NCBI RefSeq assembly: GCF_001905845.1
Contig: NZ_LIVZ01000011.1
Coordinates: forward strand, 186,001 to 250,000
Direction of reading: 5' to 3'
DNA length: 64,000 nt
From: Streptomyces sp. TSRI0107
GTDB taxonomy: Bacteria; Actinomycetota; Actinomycetes; Streptomycetales; Streptomycetaceae
A program made the position numbers and the translations under genes. The notes beneath the pieces were generated by a model. The model had not been told where the DNA came from. It saw only the letters and a list, made by a program, of their open reading frames with translations, and did no database searches. Below are positions 28,103 to 35,883 of the stretch, one piece after another. Every line of letters starts with the position of its first letter. The stretch's first letter is position 1.

Positions 28103-29686
28103 TCATGGCCGGTCAGGACCCCAGCCGGGCGCGGCTCGACGGAGGCCCTGCGCGGTTCCACCCGCGTTCTCGGCCCCGGTGAGCGCTTCCTCCGCGGGGA
28201 TGTGGGCGGCCTGCGCGATGAGCAGTGCCACGTCGTCGTGGTCGCCCTCGGAGCGCAGGGTGTTCAGAAGCCGGTCGCAGGTGGCGTCCAGTGAGGGGTC
28301 GGAGCCGTCGAGAATGTCGACGAGAAAGTTCAGGCGGGTCTCGATCGGCTGATCGCGGGTCTCGACGAGGCCGTCGGTGTAGAGGACGAGCTGGTCGCCC
28401 GGGCCGAAGCCGATGGTCGTGGAGTCGAAGGCGACGCCGCAGCCGCCCAGGGGCGCGCCGGTCGGCAGGTCGAGCAGCCGGCTGTCGCCGTCCGGGCCCA
28501 GGAAGACGGGCGGCAGGTGCCCGGCGAGGGCCACCCGGCACTGTGCGGCGTGCGGGTCGTAGACGGCGTAGACACATGTGGCGATGGTCTCGAGGCCGTC
28601 GGTGATGTGGTCGAGGTGGTGCAGGACCTGGGCGGGGGTCAGGTCGAGGTCGGCCAGGGTCCTGGCGGCGGTGCGCAGCTGTCCCATGGCGGCCGCGGCG
28701 GTGACGCCGCTGCCCATCACGTCGCCGACGACCAGGGCGGTCTTGTCGCCGGCCAGGGGGATGACGTCGAACCAGTCGCCGCCGATCTCGATGGTCGCCT
28801 GCGCGGGGCGGTAGCGGAAGGCGATGTCGAGGCCCGGTCGCCGCGGCGGCGGGTGGGGCAGCAGGCTGCGCTGCAGGGTGAGGGCGGTGCGGCGCTGCTC
28901 TTCCACGGCGCGGTGCCGGTCGGTGACGTCGACGCTGGAGGTGGCCACTCCCAGCACCTTCCCGTTGGACGCTTCGAGCCGGTAGAACGACATCGACCAG
29001 GCGTGATCGTTGTCCGGGTCGGCCGCCGTGCGGCCAACGATGTAGTGGTCCAGGATCGGCACGCCGGTGGTCAGGACCTCGCGCATGGCGGCTTCGAACG
29101 AATCGTCCAGGAAGGGCAGCACCTCGTGGGCGTGGCGGCCGATGTGCTCGGCGGCCGGCACGCCGTTCATCCGTTCCTCCGCGGGGTTGACGGAGACGTA
29201 CCGGAGATCGGTGTCCAGCATGCCCAGCCCGATCGGTGACTGGGACACCAGCTGGGCGGACAGCGACAGGTTCCGCTCGACCTGGCGCAGCGTGACCTGG
29301 TCCGTGGCCAGCCCCAGCGCCCAGTACTCGCGCTGGTCGTCCTGCAGCCGCATGTTGCGGAACTCGACCATGCGCGTGCTGCCGTCCTTGTGCCGGATGG
29401 GGAAGACCCCGGCCCAGCTCTCGCCGTCCTCCATGACCTGGGCGAACAGCGCCAGCACCGAGTCCAGGTGCTCCTTGTCGATCAGCAGCTGGGCCGCGTA
29501 CCGGCCCAGCGCCTCCTCGGCGCTGTAGCCGAAAAGGATCTCGGCCTGCGGGCTCCAGAGATCGATCTTCCCCTGGGCGTCGACGAGGACGGCGGCCACG
29601 TTCAGCACGTCCAGCAGGCCGCCGGGGCTGGACGGAACCACTTCCGACGTGCCGGGATCGTCCCGGAAGGGTTCGGTCGCACCCAT
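28103..29686 (-). CDS. PAS-PAS-SpoIIE PP2C phosphatase
   Basis: The 527-residue protein has two PAS domains (~20-135: AAVLVDAQGKIDLWSPQAEILFGYSAEEALG; ~150-270: LGMLDTDLRYVSVNPAEERMNG) and a SpoIIE/RsbU phosphatase domain. Phosphatase motifs are LQRSLLPHPPP, IGGDWFDVIPLAGDKTALVVGDVMGSGVTAAAAMGQLR, VLYTDGLVETRD and DHDDVALLIAQA, including metal-binding aspartates. It is expected to reverse phosphorylation of an anti-sigma antagonist in response to a PAS ligand. The chosen ATG lies after GAAGGAGC. It precedes a second SpoIIE protein on the same strand. Confidence 0.9.
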   Translation of the reverse strand: MGATEPFRDDPGTSEVVPSSPGGLLDVLNVAAVLVDAQGKIDLWSPQAEILFGYSAEEALGRYAAQLLIDKEHLDSVLALFAQVMEDGESWAGVFPIRHKDGSTRMVEFRNMRLQDDQREYWALGLATDQVTLRQVERNLSLSAQLVSQSPIGLGMLDTDLRYVSVNPAEERMNGVPAAEHIGRHAHEVLPFLDDSFEAAMREVLTTGVPILDHYIVGRTAADPDNDHAWSMSFYRLEASNGKVLGVATSSVDVTDRHRAVEEQRRTALTLQRSLLPHPPPRRPGLDIAFRYRPAQATIEIGGDWFDVIPLAGDKTALVVGDVMGSGVTAAAAMGQLRTAARTLADLDLTPAQVLHHLDHITDGLETIATCVYAVYDPHAAQCRVALAGHLPPVFLGPDGDSRLLDLPTGAPLGGCGVAFDSTTIGFGPGDQLVLYTDGLVETRDQPIETRLNFLVDILDGSDPSLDATCDRLLNTLRSEGDHDDVALLIAQAAHIPAEEALTGAENAGGTAQGLRRAAPGWGPDRP

Positions 29687-29863
29687 GATTCCCGGCTCCT
29701 TCCGGCCGCCGATCCGGCATGCCGTCCGCGGAACGGCAGCCCGGTTCCGTGCCCCGGTCCTCTCATCGTCTCTCTCCGCCGCCTGTGTGCGCACGCCCGA
29801 CGCCGAGGGACGGTCCCGAGACCGGTACAGCGCGAGTACCCGGCCGCCGATCCGGCACTCGGT

Positions 29864-30961
29864 TCAGCCAGCGGTGCTCTCGCCGACGATCAGGTCGATC
29901 ACCGCTCGCTCACCGCCCGCGGCCAGGGCGGCGCGCTGCCGGTCCGCGCCGGTGCCCTGCCGCAGGAGCCGGTTCACCAGGGCGGTGACCTTGCTCGTGT
30001 CGCCGGACGCCTCCAGCGCGGCTGCGATGTGCCGCAGCAGCGCGCGCACCATGTCGCCGGCGCTCCGCACGGTGCCGCTGGGGTCGATCAGGGTGCCGGT
30101 CAGGCCGTGACGGCTCGCGTGCCACATGACGGCTCGCAGGAACTCCGGGGCGCAGTCCGGCGGGGGCGCGTCCGTGGCCGCCTCGGCGAGCGCCGTCTCC
30201 ACCAGCGCCCGGACGACACCGGCGAACATGACCGCGCCGTCGACCCGCAGCTGTACGTCCGGGCAGCGCACCTCGACGGTGGGGTACCGGTCCGACAGCC
30301 GGGCCTGCCAGTACAGCTGGCCGGTGTCCGAGATCAGACCGCAGTCCAGCAGCCGCCGCACGCGCCGCTCGTAGTCCTCGACGTCCTGGAAGACCGGGGG
30401 CAGACCGGCGACCGGCCAGCGGCCGAAGATCACGGTGCGCCAGCTGGCGAAGCCGGTGTCGTGGCCGTCCCACAGCGGGGAGTTCGCCGACATCGCCGTC
30501 AGCGTGGGCAGCCACGGCCGCAGCCTGTTGAGCACCTGCACGCCGGCCTCGCGGCTGGGCACGGCCACGTGCACGTGCATGCCGTTCACCACCTGCTCCG
30601 CCACCAGCTGGGGTGCCTGGGCGAGCATGGCCCGGTAACGGGCGTGGTCGGTGACGGCCACCGGATGATCCGTGTCGCGCAGCGGCGGAGTCGCGACGGC
30701 CGCGATACGGCAGCCATGTGCCCCCGCGCCGGTCGCCAGGGCATGCCGCAGCCGCAGAAGGTGCCCTCCGACCTCGTCGAGGGTGTCGCACACCGGCGTG
30801 GCGACCTCCACCTGCGACTGGAGCAGTTCGCACTGCACTTCCCGCCCGCTCATGTGACAGGCCAGGTCAGCGGCTATGCGCACCTTCTCCGAATACGGCA
30901 CCGGAATGCCGGTGACCGGATCGACCAGCAGGTATTCCTCTTCCACGCCGACCGTCGCCAT
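29864..30961 (-). CDS. Carboxylate-amine ligase, YbdK/GCS2 family
   Basis: The 365-residue enzyme begins TVGVEEEYLLVDPVTG, the GCS2/YbdK ATP-grasp-like signature, and contains REVQCELLQSQVEVATPVC, NGMHVHVAVPSREAGVQVLNRLRPWLPTLTAMSANSPLWDGHDTGFASWR and RYPTVEVRCPDVQLRVDGAV. YbdK proteins show weak glutamate-cysteine ligase activity; the natural substrate is unclear. The ATG follows GAAGGGCGAGCG. Genes around it belong to stress and redox functions, which fits a thiol-related role. Confidence 0.88.
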   Translation of the reverse strand: MATVGVEEEYLLVDPVTGIPVPYSEKVRIAADLACHMSGREVQCELLQSQVEVATPVCDTLDEVGGHLLRLRHALATGAGAHGCRIAAVATPPLRDTDHPVAVTDHARYRAMLAQAPQLVAEQVVNGMHVHVAVPSREAGVQVLNRLRPWLPTLTAMSANSPLWDGHDTGFASWRTVIFGRWPVAGLPPVFQDVEDYERRVRRLLDCGLISDTGQLYWQARLSDRYPTVEVRCPDVQLRVDGAVMFAGVVRALVETALAEAATDAPPPDCAPEFLRAVMWHASRHGLTGTLIDPSGTVRSAGDMVRALLRHIAAALEASGDTSKVTALVNRLLRQGTGADRQRAALAAGGERAVIDLIVGESTAG

Positions 30962-31030
30962 CGCTCGCCCTTCGCTCGGCGAGCCCCGAGTGCCACGGTC
31001 ACCGCTTCGCAAAACCGTCGCGGAGCCCCG

Positions 31031-31078
31031 GCGGCAGACCGAGCGGCAGACCTAGCGGCAGCCCCAGCGGCAGCCCAG
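31031..31078. repeat. Four 12-bp direct repeats
   Basis: Four units of the form GCGGCAGMCCNR follow each other at 31,031, 31,043, 31,055 and 31,067. The last unit contains one arm of the hairpin at 31,067-31,099, so the array offers several alternative left arms. Confidence 0.75.
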
Positions 31079-31099
31079 GCCGGACGACCGGGCTGCCGC
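31067..31099. terminator. Hairpin downstream of the hemerythrin gene
   Basis: GCGGCAGCCC (31,067-31,076) and GGGCTGCCGC (31,090-31,099) are exact reverse complements with a 13-base loop. The hairpin lies just 3' of the minus-strand hemerythrin gene and upstream of the ligase gene start. Confidence 0.6.
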
Positions 31100-31106
31100 C
31101 CGCCTG

Positions 31107-31700
31107 TCAGCCGTCCTTGCCCATGGCCTTGCGCACGGTGTCCTTGGTGCGGTCCATGAGAGCGGCGATCGGCCCGACCGCCACGTTCGCCGCTGCCGAC
31201 TCGACACCCGGGTGCGGGCGGGTGGGCGCCATGGCTTCGGCGGCCTTCACGGCCTGGGCCATCGCGGCGAGGTTGGTGACGTCGGTGCTCCGGCGGATGT
31301 GCGTGAACTCGTAGCGCTCCTCCGCCCGCGCGTGCTCCTGGACGTCCGTGCGCAGCTTCATCAGCCGCGGCATGAACGTGGGGTCGTCGGTGTCGAGCTC
31401 GTCCAGGGCGGCCAGCGTCTCCTTCGCCGCGCGTTCCTCGGCGAGGCGGTCCTCGACGACCTGCCCGCCACCGGAGGTCGCCCGCCGCGCGAAGGGGTGG
31501 ACGACTTCCTCCTCGGCGGTCTCGTGCACGGCCAGCAGCCGCACGAGCCGGCGGAAGGCGTCGCGGCGCTCCTCACCGGTTGAGGCCTCGACCTCGTCGA
31601 ACAGATTCCGGATGTCACCGTGCTGGCGCATCAGCAGCGCCACCACGTCGATGTCCCTCGCCCGGTCGTCTCCGGCCTGCGGGGTGCGCAGCTCGCTCAT
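31107..31700 (-). CDS. Hemerythrin (HHE) domain protein
   Basis: The 197-residue protein has hemerythrin ligand motifs RQHGDIRNLFDEVE, LAVHETAEEEVVHPFA, and QEHARAEERYEFTHI. These are the H...HxxxE...HxxxxE spacing of an iron-binding four-helix bundle. The tail AMAPTRPHPGVESAAANVAVGPIAALMDRTKDTVRKAMGKDG is shared in part with the hemerythrin at 2887-3450. It starts 9 bp after the ferritin-like gene stop, so the two are co-transcribed. A role in handling iron, oxygen or nitric oxide is inferred from family. Confidence 0.88.
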   Translation of the reverse strand: MSELRTPQAGDDRARDIDVVALLMRQHGDIRNLFDEVEASTGEERRDAFRRLVRLLAVHETAEEEVVHPFARRATSGGGQVVEDRLAEERAAKETLAALDELDTDDPTFMPRLMKLRTDVQEHARAEERYEFTHIRRSTDVTNLAAMAQAVKAAEAMAPTRPHPGVESAAANVAVGPIAALMDRTKDTVRKAMGKDG

Positions 31701-31709
31701 CTCGGCCCC

Positions 31710-32909
31710 TCACTTCTCGCGCATGGCGGGGTCGGGGTGCTCACCCTCGGACTGCACGCGGTACTCGCGGCCGAACATCTCGTCGTGCTCCGCCATGACC
31801 CGCTCGCTGGGCGGCTGCTCGCCGCCATGGATCTGCTCCTGCATCTTCTCGAACCGCTCGTGGGCCTCGCGGACGTAACCGGCACCCAGCGTGGTCAGGT
31901 CCATCTGCGTGTCCAGCAGCTCCCGCAGGTACTGCTTGTTCGGCTCGAAGGTGAGCACGTTCGGCAGCTCCGGCGCCAAGACCTCCTGCGGGTCCCGGCC
32001 GTCGTGGCGGCGCATCAGGTCGCAGGCGGTGTGCAGGTGCTCCAGCTCCATGTTCAGATGCAGCTCCCAGATCGCCTTCACCTTGGGATCGCTCTCCTGC
32101 TCCATGAAGGAGTAGTAGAGGTAGCACTCGTTGTACTCGTGGTTGACCAGTTGCTCCCACCACGTCTCACCCGGGTCGACAAGGGACTCGTAGTGGGTGA
32201 CGTGCTCCTCCTCGATGAGCCCGATCTCCTGGTAGAGCTGCCGGGCGATCGGCTCCATGTAGGTGGGGCCGGTGTTCATGTAGAAGTTCATGGTCTGCTG
32301 CTCCGCGGACATGATCGTCAGCGCGTGCAGCTTGGACAGCGGGTTCGTCTCGTCCTTGGCGTACGGGTCGCGCACGTTGTCGTACGGGTCCCGGTGGTGG
32401 AACTTCGTCGGCCGGCCGGGCATGACCTCCGTCAGCCCGTCGACGATCGACTCCGCCTTGCGGTGCTCGATCATCTCGTACAGGTTCGCGTACCGGTACA
32501 GGTGGTCGAAGTCCTCCAGCACACCGAACTCGTACGCCTGCTTCAGGTACGGGTCCGGCTCCATGCGCGCGACCCACGACGTCAGGTCCACCGCCACCTG
32601 CTCGTAGGCGATCGTCGTCTCCAGCACCGAGGACACACCGGGCAGCAGCCAGTTGACGACCTTCTGCTGCTGGGCCTCGATGTAGCGGGTACGCGCCAGT
32701 TGCCGCTTGACCTCGGGGTCGACCGTGTTGCGGGCGAGCTGGTGGCTGAAGAGGATCGCCTCCACCTCGATGCCGTTCATCGTGATGACGCGGCAGCGGG
32801 TGTAGGGGTCGCAGCGGTCCGGATCGATCGGCTGAACGTTCATCTCTCGCCAGTTGCGCAGCTGACGGTCCAGCGGGATGCCCCGCTGCTCCAGAGGATT
32901 GAAGGTCAT
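31710..32909 (-). CDS. Ferritin-like superfamily protein
   Basis: The 399-residue cytoplasmic protein is rich in long helices with ExxH pairs expected of a ferritin-like di-iron fold: LIEEEHVTHYESL and MELEHLHTACDLM, with extra EQQTMNFYM and ETTIAYEQ. It begins MTFNPLEQRGIPLDRQLRNWREMNV. Proteins of this type are annotated only as ferritin-like in actinobacteria. The ATG follows GAGGAGCGC. It forms a two-gene unit with the following hemerythrin, suggesting a joint role in iron or oxidative stress. Confidence 0.78.
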   Translation of the reverse strand: MTFNPLEQRGIPLDRQLRNWREMNVQPIDPDRCDPYTRCRVITMNGIEVEAILFSHQLARNTVDPEVKRQLARTRYIEAQQQKVVNWLLPGVSSVLETTIAYEQVAVDLTSWVARMEPDPYLKQAYEFGVLEDFDHLYRYANLYEMIEHRKAESIVDGLTEVMPGRPTKFHHRDPYDNVRDPYAKDETNPLSKLHALTIMSAEQQTMNFYMNTGPTYMEPIARQLYQEIGLIEEEHVTHYESLVDPGETWWEQLVNHEYNECYLYYSFMEQESDPKVKAIWELHLNMELEHLHTACDLMRRHDGRDPQEVLAPELPNVLTFEPNKQYLRELLDTQMDLTTLGAGYVREAHERFEKMQEQIHGGEQPPSERVMAEHDEMFGREYRVQSEGEHPDPAMREK

Positions 32910-33168
32910 GGGGGGAGCGCTCCTCGTGACGGCCGGGCGGGCGAAGTGCCTCCGTCGCCGCACTGCGTGGCGGCGCCGGGGCACGCCCGTCATGTTTCAG
33001 CCGGCCCGCCACCGCGGCCACCTCACACGCCCGGACGCCGGGACATGCCCTCCGTTCGAGCAGCCCCTTCGGCTGTTCAGCCCCGCCGATCCGCGCCGGG
33101 GCCATGTGCCGCCGACGCCTGCCCGCCCCGCCCGTTTCCGGCTCCCGGGCGAGGGGGACTCGCCGCCT

Positions 33169-33846
33169 GTGGCGGAGCACGGAGCGGAGCAGCGGGTACG
33201 GCCGCCGGTGCCGCCGGTTCCCGAGCCGGCCGTACGGCGCCCGGAACTGCGCTTCGAGGGCTGGATCGCCGGCCTGGGCACCTCGTCCGGTACGCGGGTC
33301 GTACTCGGCCACTGGCAGCGGACACCGTTCGGCCCGTTCAGCGACGTCATGCTGGAACGGGCCGACGGGGAACGGCTGCTGCTGGCCCCCACACAGGAGA
33401 CGGCCGACTTCATCGGCGGCACCTACGTCTTCGAGACGGTCCGCGTCGTCCCCGTGCGGGTCGGCGTCGCGGACCGCACCTGGACCGTCACCGCGGGCCC
33501 GCTCGAGCTGCGCTTCCTCACCGGGCGGCGAGGGCCCCTGGGCTGCCTGCTGCGGACCGTGCCGGGCGCGCTCGCCCGCCGTCCGGCGTGGAGCGCGTTC
33601 ACGTACTGGCCGGCCCGCCTGCTGCTGCCCGGAGTGCGGACCCGCGGCAGTGCGCGCGCGGGCCGCCGCGAGTGGTACGGCGCACAGGACCTGCGGCCGA
33701 TCCGGGCCGTCTCCGCGTCCTTCGCGGGCGCCGACCTCGGTGTCATGGCGATCGTCGAACCGCCCGTGCGCTTCGGCTTCGGTTCCGTGCCGAGGCGACC
33801 CGCGCTCGTCCGGGTCACCACGACGGTGGCGCTCGAAGCGGAGTGA
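33169..33846 (+). CDS. Conserved hypothetical protein
   Basis: The visible conserved part is ELRFEGWIAGLGTSSGTRVVLGHWQRTPFGPFSDVMLERADGERLLLAPTQETADFIGGTYVFETVRVVPV, followed by LEVxxLTGRRG-like and Arg-rich segments, about 225 residues in all. I do not recognise the family with confidence; it looks like a soluble beta-rich protein and has no signal peptide. The frame is open further upstream to 32,878. I placed the start at the GTG (33,169) after GAGGGGGAC, but this is uncertain. It is divergent from the ferritin-like gene. Confidence 0.6.
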   Translation: MAEHGAEQRVRPPVPPVPEPAVRRPELRFEGWIAGLGTSSGTRVVLGHWQRTPFGPFSDVMLERADGERLLLAPTQETADFIGGTYVFETVRVVPVRVGVADRTWTVTAGPLELRFLTGRRGPLGCLLRTVPGALARRPAWSAFTYWPARLLLPGVRTRGSARAGRREWYGAQDLRPIRAVSASFAGADLGVMAIVEPPVRFGFGSVPRRPALVRVTTTVALEAE

Positions 33847-33899
33847 AGGGAGCCGGTCCGAGGGGTACCCGGCGAGCCGTGGAGTGGAAGGGAGGCGCC

Positions 33900-34313
33900 A
33901 TGGGCGGCACGACACTACGGGAGCCCGCGCGCGGCGTCGCGGTCGCGCACGGTGCCTTCAACACCGTGGGCGGGCTGTGGCCGCTCGCGCACCTGCGCAG
34001 TTTCGAGTGGGTCTTCGGACCGAAGACCGATGTGTGGCTGCAGATGACGACGGGCGGACTGCTCGCCTCCGCGGGTCTCGCGCAGCTCGCCGCGGCGGCG
34101 GACCCACAGGGCCCTTCGCATGCCCGCCGCATCGGCCTGGGCACCGCGCTGACCCTGCTGGCCGTCGATCTGACCTATGTGCCGAAAGGCCGGATCCGGC
34201 CCACGTACCTGCTGGACGCCGTGATGCAGGCAGGCTGGATCGCTGCCTGGCTGCGCACCACCGGCCCGAAAGGGACACCGTCCCGCAGGCAGGCGTGCGG
34301 GTGCGGCCGGTGA
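33900..34313 (+). CDS. Small membrane protein of unknown function
   Basis: The 137-residue protein has about four hydrophobic segments: AVAHGAFNTVGGLWPLAHL, TGGLLASAGLAQLAAAA, IGLGTALTLLAVDLTYV and LLDAVMQAGWIAAWL. The ATG follows GGGAGGCGCC. It overlaps the next gene by GTGA. It is similar in shape to small DUF-type membrane proteins common in Streptomyces, but no family was recognised. Confidence 0.72.
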   Translation: MGGTTLREPARGVAVAHGAFNTVGGLWPLAHLRSFEWVFGPKTDVWLQMTTGGLLASAGLAQLAAAADPQGPSHARRIGLGTALTLLAVDLTYVPKGRIRPTYLLDAVMQAGWIAAWLRTTGPKGTPSRRQACGCGR

Positions 34314-35071
34314 GGGGCCTGGTGCGGACGGCCCGGTCCGCGACACCGGCGGAATCACGGCACGTCAGAGCGGTCGAGGCGGCTTTCCGCCTGCTCGCTC
34401 GCCTGCGCGGGGCTCCGGCCCTGCATCCGGACGGGCTGACGTGCGCGGCCGAGCTGCGAGTCATGGACGGCGGCGAACGCTGGGACGTGCCGTGGCTGGA
34501 CACACCGGGTCGCTACGAGGCGACGGTACGTCTGTCCCGAGCGGCCGGCCTGCCCCGGCGGCTGCCCGACGGGCTGGGTCTCGCGGTGCGCGTGGAGCAG
34601 GCCGACGGCCCGGGCAACGTCCTCGATCTGCTGCTCACGAGCAGCGGCCGGGGCCGGCTGACCCGGCACCTGCCGCTGCCACGCGCCGACGCCCTGGGCG
34701 GACCGTACTCCAGCCTCCTCTCCTACCGGATCGCCGGCCGTCCATCCGTCCTGGCAGCCTTCCCCCGTCGTTCACGCGACGCTCGCGGGGCTCGCGATGC
34801 TCCCGTGCATGGCGACCCGGCGAGCCTGAGCCGGGCCCTGAGCGCCGGACCGCTCGTCTTCGACCTCTGCGCCGAGGCGACCGACGACCGGCGCTGGCGC
34901 GAGTTCGCCGTACTGACTGTCCACACGCCGCTGCCCGTACGCCCCACGGAGAGCGCTGACTTCGACATCTACGCCCACGAAGCGCGCGACTTCACCCCCG
35001 GCCCCGCGCTGTCCGCCATCCGCCGCGCCGCTTACCGCGGCTCGCGGGCCGGCCGGCGATTCGGCCGCTGA
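34310..35071 (+). CDS. Catalase-like fold protein, probably not a catalase
   Basis: The 253-residue protein contains VRLSRAAGLPRRLPDGLGLAVRVEQADGPGNVLDLLLTSSGRG and FAVLTVHTPLPVRPTESADFDIYAHEARDFTPGPALSAIRRAAYRGSR. This resembles catalase-superfamily proteins annotated in Streptomyces as phosphodiesterase or catalase-like; it lacks the full heme-catalase motif set. The GTG start overlaps the stop of the membrane-protein gene (GTGA). Its end is 54 bp from the convergent gene, with a hairpin between them. Confidence 0.6.
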   Translation: MRGLVRTARSATPAESRHVRAVEAAFRLLARLRGAPALHPDGLTCAAELRVMDGGERWDVPWLDTPGRYEATVRLSRAAGLPRRLPDGLGLAVRVEQADGPGNVLDLLLTSSGRGRLTRHLPLPRADALGGPYSSLLSYRIAGRPSVLAAFPRRSRDARGARDAPVHGDPASLSRALSAGPLVFDLCAEATDDRRWREFAVLTVHTPLPVRPTESADFDIYAHEARDFTPGPALSAIRRAAYRGSRAGRRFGR

Positions 35072-35093
35072 TGAGGACGCGGTCCGCCCGCCG

Positions 35094-35132
35094 CCGGTGA
35101 GAATGCTGTTCGCCGGTCGGTGCTCTCACCGG
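35094..35132. terminator. Bidirectional hairpin between convergent genes
   Basis: CCGGTGAGA (35,094-35,102) is the reverse complement of TCTCACCGG (35,124-35,132). It lies between the catalase-like gene and the end of the next minus-strand gene. The 9-bp stem has a 21-base loop. Confidence 0.55.
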
Positions 35133-35659
35133 CCGTGGGCGTTCCCGCGGGGCAGGGGCCCGACATCGGGTCGGCGGCCGGGACGCATGGCTGCGTGCCT
35201 CTGCCCCGGGCCGGGCCCGCTGCGGGCGGCCAGGGCATCGGCTACGGCGCCGGTGGTGAAGGCGTACACGGCCTTGTGCAGGACGTCCAGGACGAGCTCC
35301 CCGCGCGGCCAGGTGGCCGGCGGAGCACCCACGCCGGTCGCGTTCTCCAGGATCTGGTCGTTGGTGAGACGGACCACCGTGAACTTCGCCGACGCCAGCG
35401 GTCCGCGCAGACCGGCCTGGGCCATGACCGAGCGCAGTACGCCGAGCAGGGCGGCCTGGCCGTAGTGCATGGCCCAGTTGACCACCGGCGGCTGGGCTCC
35501 CGGGCGCTCCGGCAGACCGGTCAGGCGTTCCAGCACCCGCGCGGGCACATGCGAATCGGGCCGGCCGGTGACCCTCTGCTCGATCTTCTCGCCGAGGGTC
35601 ATCACCACACCCCCGACGCCACCCGCGAGCAGACCCTGCCACAGAGCGCGCTTGAGCAT
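35126..35659 (-). CDS. Predicted membrane protein (YagU/DUF1440-like)
   Basis: The 177-residue product starts MLKRALWQGLLAGGVGGVVMTLGEKIEQRVTGRPDSHVPARVLERL and has PVVNWAMHYGQAALLGVLRSVMAQAGLRG and ELVLDVLHKAVYAFTTGAVADAL. The Gly-rich helix followed by GEKIEQRxTGRxxS resembles YagU-type inner-membrane proteins. I chose the ATG at the GLLAGG helix; a longer frame extends toward the relic region. The last ~25 residues are Arg/Pro-rich and may be a variable tail. It is the last core-like gene before the island. Confidence 0.65.
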   Translation of the reverse strand: MLKRALWQGLLAGGVGGVVMTLGEKIEQRVTGRPDSHVPARVLERLTGLPERPGAQPPVVNWAMHYGQAALLGVLRSVMAQAGLRGPLASAKFTVVRLTNDQILENATGVGAPPATWPRGELVLDVLHKAVYAFTTGAVADALAARSGPGPGQRHAAMRPGRRPDVGPLPRGNAHGR

Positions 35660-35713
35660 GTGGCGCCGGGTACCCGGCGCGGGCGTCTTCACGCGCCCGC
35701 CGGCCGTCGCGCC

Positions 35714-35779
35714 TAGAAGAAGCCCAGCTTCTTCGCGGAGTAGCTCACGAGCAGATTCTTCGTCTGCTGCTGGTACACA
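35714..35779 (-). pseudogene. 22-codon C-terminal gene relic at the island edge
   Basis: On the minus strand, VYQQQTKNLLVSYSAKKLGFF followed by TAG reads as a well-biased protein C-terminus but has no upstream gene body. The sequence 5' to it (35,780-35,883) differs in character and carries two copies of CCTGAAATG about 43 bp apart. I could not assign the family. The position marks a junction between core-like genes and the accessory island. Confidence 0.4.
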
Positions 35780-35883
35780 GGCAGAACCTGAAATGGTCCG
35801 GATCTTGATGGATGCGCTACGTGATGAGCCTGAAATGTGTCCGCCCGACCTCACAGGGCAATAACCACCTCGGCCCGTGAGCG

